Program-made: the position numbers and the translations under genes
Assembly (NCBI RefSeq): GCF_002161355.1
Contig: NZ_NFHL01000001.1
Coordinates: forward strand, 744,001 to 808,000
Source of the DNA: Lachnoclostridium sp. An76
Lineage (GTDB): Bacteria > Bacillota > Clostridia > Lachnospirales > Lachnospiraceae
DNA: 64,000 bases
Reading direction: 5' to 3'
Notes under the pieces: generated by a model
Told to the model about the DNA's origin: nothing
What the model saw: the letters and a program-made list of their open reading frames with translations, nothing else
Databases searched by the model: none
Part shown: positions 63,054 through 64,000 of the stretch, in pieces
How positions within the stretch are numbered: position 1 is the stretch's first letter
How the letters are laid out: each line of letters begins with the position of its first letter

Positions 63054-63082
63054 CAAAAAAACTGCACCCTACAAGAGTGCAG
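63054..63082 (-). terminator. Terminator overlapping the threonine aldolase stop
   Basis: Minus strand: CTGCAC and GTGCAG pair and are followed by TTTTTTT. The first arm lies within the last codons of the gene and the TAG stop is in the loop. Confidence 0.8.
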
Positions 63083-64000
63083 CCAGTTTTTCCACATCTT
63101 CCATCCGGGTCGCCCAGCTCGTGGCAAACCGGACTACCGTATGATCTTCATCCTTTTTCTCCCAGAAGCTGAAAACCACGTCTTTTTTCAACTGTTCCAT
63201 TTTCCTGTTTTCCAGTATGACAAAGACCTGGTTGGTCGGTGAATCGGTGTAAAATTTATACCCTTTCTCCTTTAAGATCTGCTTCAGTCTTTTGGCCGCC
63301 GCGACCGCATTCCTGCTGATCTCAAAATACAGCCCATCCGTAAACAGTGCGTCAAACTGGACTCCCAGAAGCCGTCCCTTCGCCAGGAGAGCTCCTCTCT
63401 GCTTCACCATGGTCATAAAACGGGGCGGCATGTCCTCCTTTGTAAACACTACCGCTTCCCCGCACAGCGCCCCCACCTTCGTGCCGCCGATATAAAATAC
63501 ATCACAGTATTCCGCCACATCTTTCAAAGTCACATCTGTCCCCTCCGCTGCAAGGCCATATCCAAGCCTCGCCCCGTCCATATAGAGAGGGATCCCGTAC
63601 TGGGCGCACACAGCTGACAGCTCAGCCAGCTCGCCTTTTGTATACAATGTACCATATTCCGTTGGATGGGAAATATAGACCATTCCCGGGAATACCATAT
63701 GTTCATGATTCTCATCTTCGTAAAATGAGTGAAGATAGTCAGACAGGGCATCTGCTGATATCTTCCCCTCCTCCTGGGGAAGCATGAGCACCTTATGCCC
63801 TGAACATTCTATGGCTCCTGCCTCATGAGAGCTGACATGGCCCGTCTCCGCCGCGATGACTCCCTCATAGGGCTTCAGCATCGTGCTGATGACGATCTGG
63901 TTTGTCTGTGTTCCGCCTGTGAGAAAACAGATTTCCGCTTCCGGGCAACCGCAGGCCTTTCGGATCTTCTCCGCCGCGGAAACACAGTAGGGATCCGTCC
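63069..64000 (-). CDS. Low-specificity threonine aldolase-type PLP enzyme, partial
   Basis: The gene runs off the right edge; 310 codons are visible and the N-terminus is missing. FLTGGTQTNQI, SHEAGAIECSGHKVLML, YISHPTEYGTLY, LYMDGARLGYGL and the PLP-Lys region DVFYIGGTKVGALCGEA match the beta-eliminating-lyase/threonine aldolase family. It would cleave threonine or allo-threonine to glycine and acetaldehyde. A second ATG at 63881 is internal, not the start. Confidence 0.9.
   Translation of the reverse strand, partial: TDPYCVSAAEKIRKACGCPEAEICFLTGGTQTNQIVISTMLKPYEGVIAAETGHVSSHEAGAIECSGHKVLMLPQEEGKISADALSDYLHSFYEDENHEHMVFPGMVYISHPTEYGTLYTKGELAELSAVCAQYGIPLYMDGARLGYGLAAEGTDVTLKDVAEYCDVFYIGGTKVGALCGEAVVFTKEDMPPRFMTMVKQRGALLAKGRLLGVQFDALFTDGLYFEISRNAVAAAKRLKQILKEKGYKFYTDSPTNQVFVILENRKMEQLKKDVVFSFWEKKDEDHTVVRFATSWATRMEDVEKLAALL

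Overview
The window looks like chromosomal DNA of a spore-forming gut Lachnospiraceae-type Firmicute (Clostridium cluster XIVa). Pointers are the pyrH-frr-uppS-cdsA-dxr-rseP block, strong AGGAGG ribosome sites, a CIRCE operator, a lysine riboswitch before dapA, SleC- and PdaA-like spore genes, a UgpC/MsmX-type sugar ATPase, and a GH112 lacto-N-biose/galacto-N-biose phosphorylase with an ABC sugar importer. I do not assign a species. All calls are from reading the sequence and knowledge of families; no database was searched.

Layout. 0-3 kb: secreted and cortex-related proteins. 3.1-8.3 kb: isoprenoid, phospholipid and translation block on the minus strand. 8.4-11.1 kb: Clc channel and lrgAB. 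11.2-13.6 kb: aroF and aroB. 13.8-19.9 kb: regulators, MsmX-like ATPase, cyclophilin, small transporters. 20-22.3 kb: CIRCE-controlled htpG. 23.2-26.8 kb: three-subunit molybdenum hydroxylase. 27-28.2 kb: lysine riboswitch and dapA. 28.3-32 kb: a frameshifted RCC1-repeat gene and a membrane-bound XRE regulator. 32.5-35 kb: DegV, an acetyltransferase, tRNA-Trp and a probable type I toxin-antitoxin locus. 35-37.7 kb: nuclease, lipoprotein, a 50-residue peptide gene and a Uma2 protein. 37.9-41 kb: a two-component/ABC locus carrying two in-frame internal deletions, then lepB. 41-42.5 kb: a type II toxin-antitoxin pair and a membrane-anchored protein. 42.7-50.7 kb: D-2-hydroxyacid dehydrogenase, HAD hydrolase, pdaA, galE, a nucleotidyltransferase, a MerR-RDD fusion and a TSUP permease. 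50.9-61.4 kb: sulfatase, an intact IS1182-like element, the ABC sugar importer, an AraC regulator and the GH112 phosphorylase. 61.6-64 kb: enolase and a threonine aldolase cut by the window end.

Working together: a sulfatase, a solute-binding protein with two permeases (probably energised by the MsmX-like ATPase at 15.4-16.5 kb), GH112 phosphorylase, galE and a hexose-1-phosphate-type nucleotidyltransferase suggest capture and phosphorolysis of mucin or milk disaccharides (inference).

The most striking unexplained feature is a family of about 360-bp near-palindromic elements, with five copies in 64 kb (13.6, 22.3, 22.9, 32.1 and 45.7 kb). Their ends match, their inner helices differ in sequence but stay paired through compensatory changes, and short internal loops stay constant. 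Four of the five lie against gene 3' ends, and three supply the stop codon of the adjacent minus-strand gene. I do not recognise the family. A second, smaller hairpin family with a GGGGTCAGACCCC core occurs at 12.5 and 18.2 kb.
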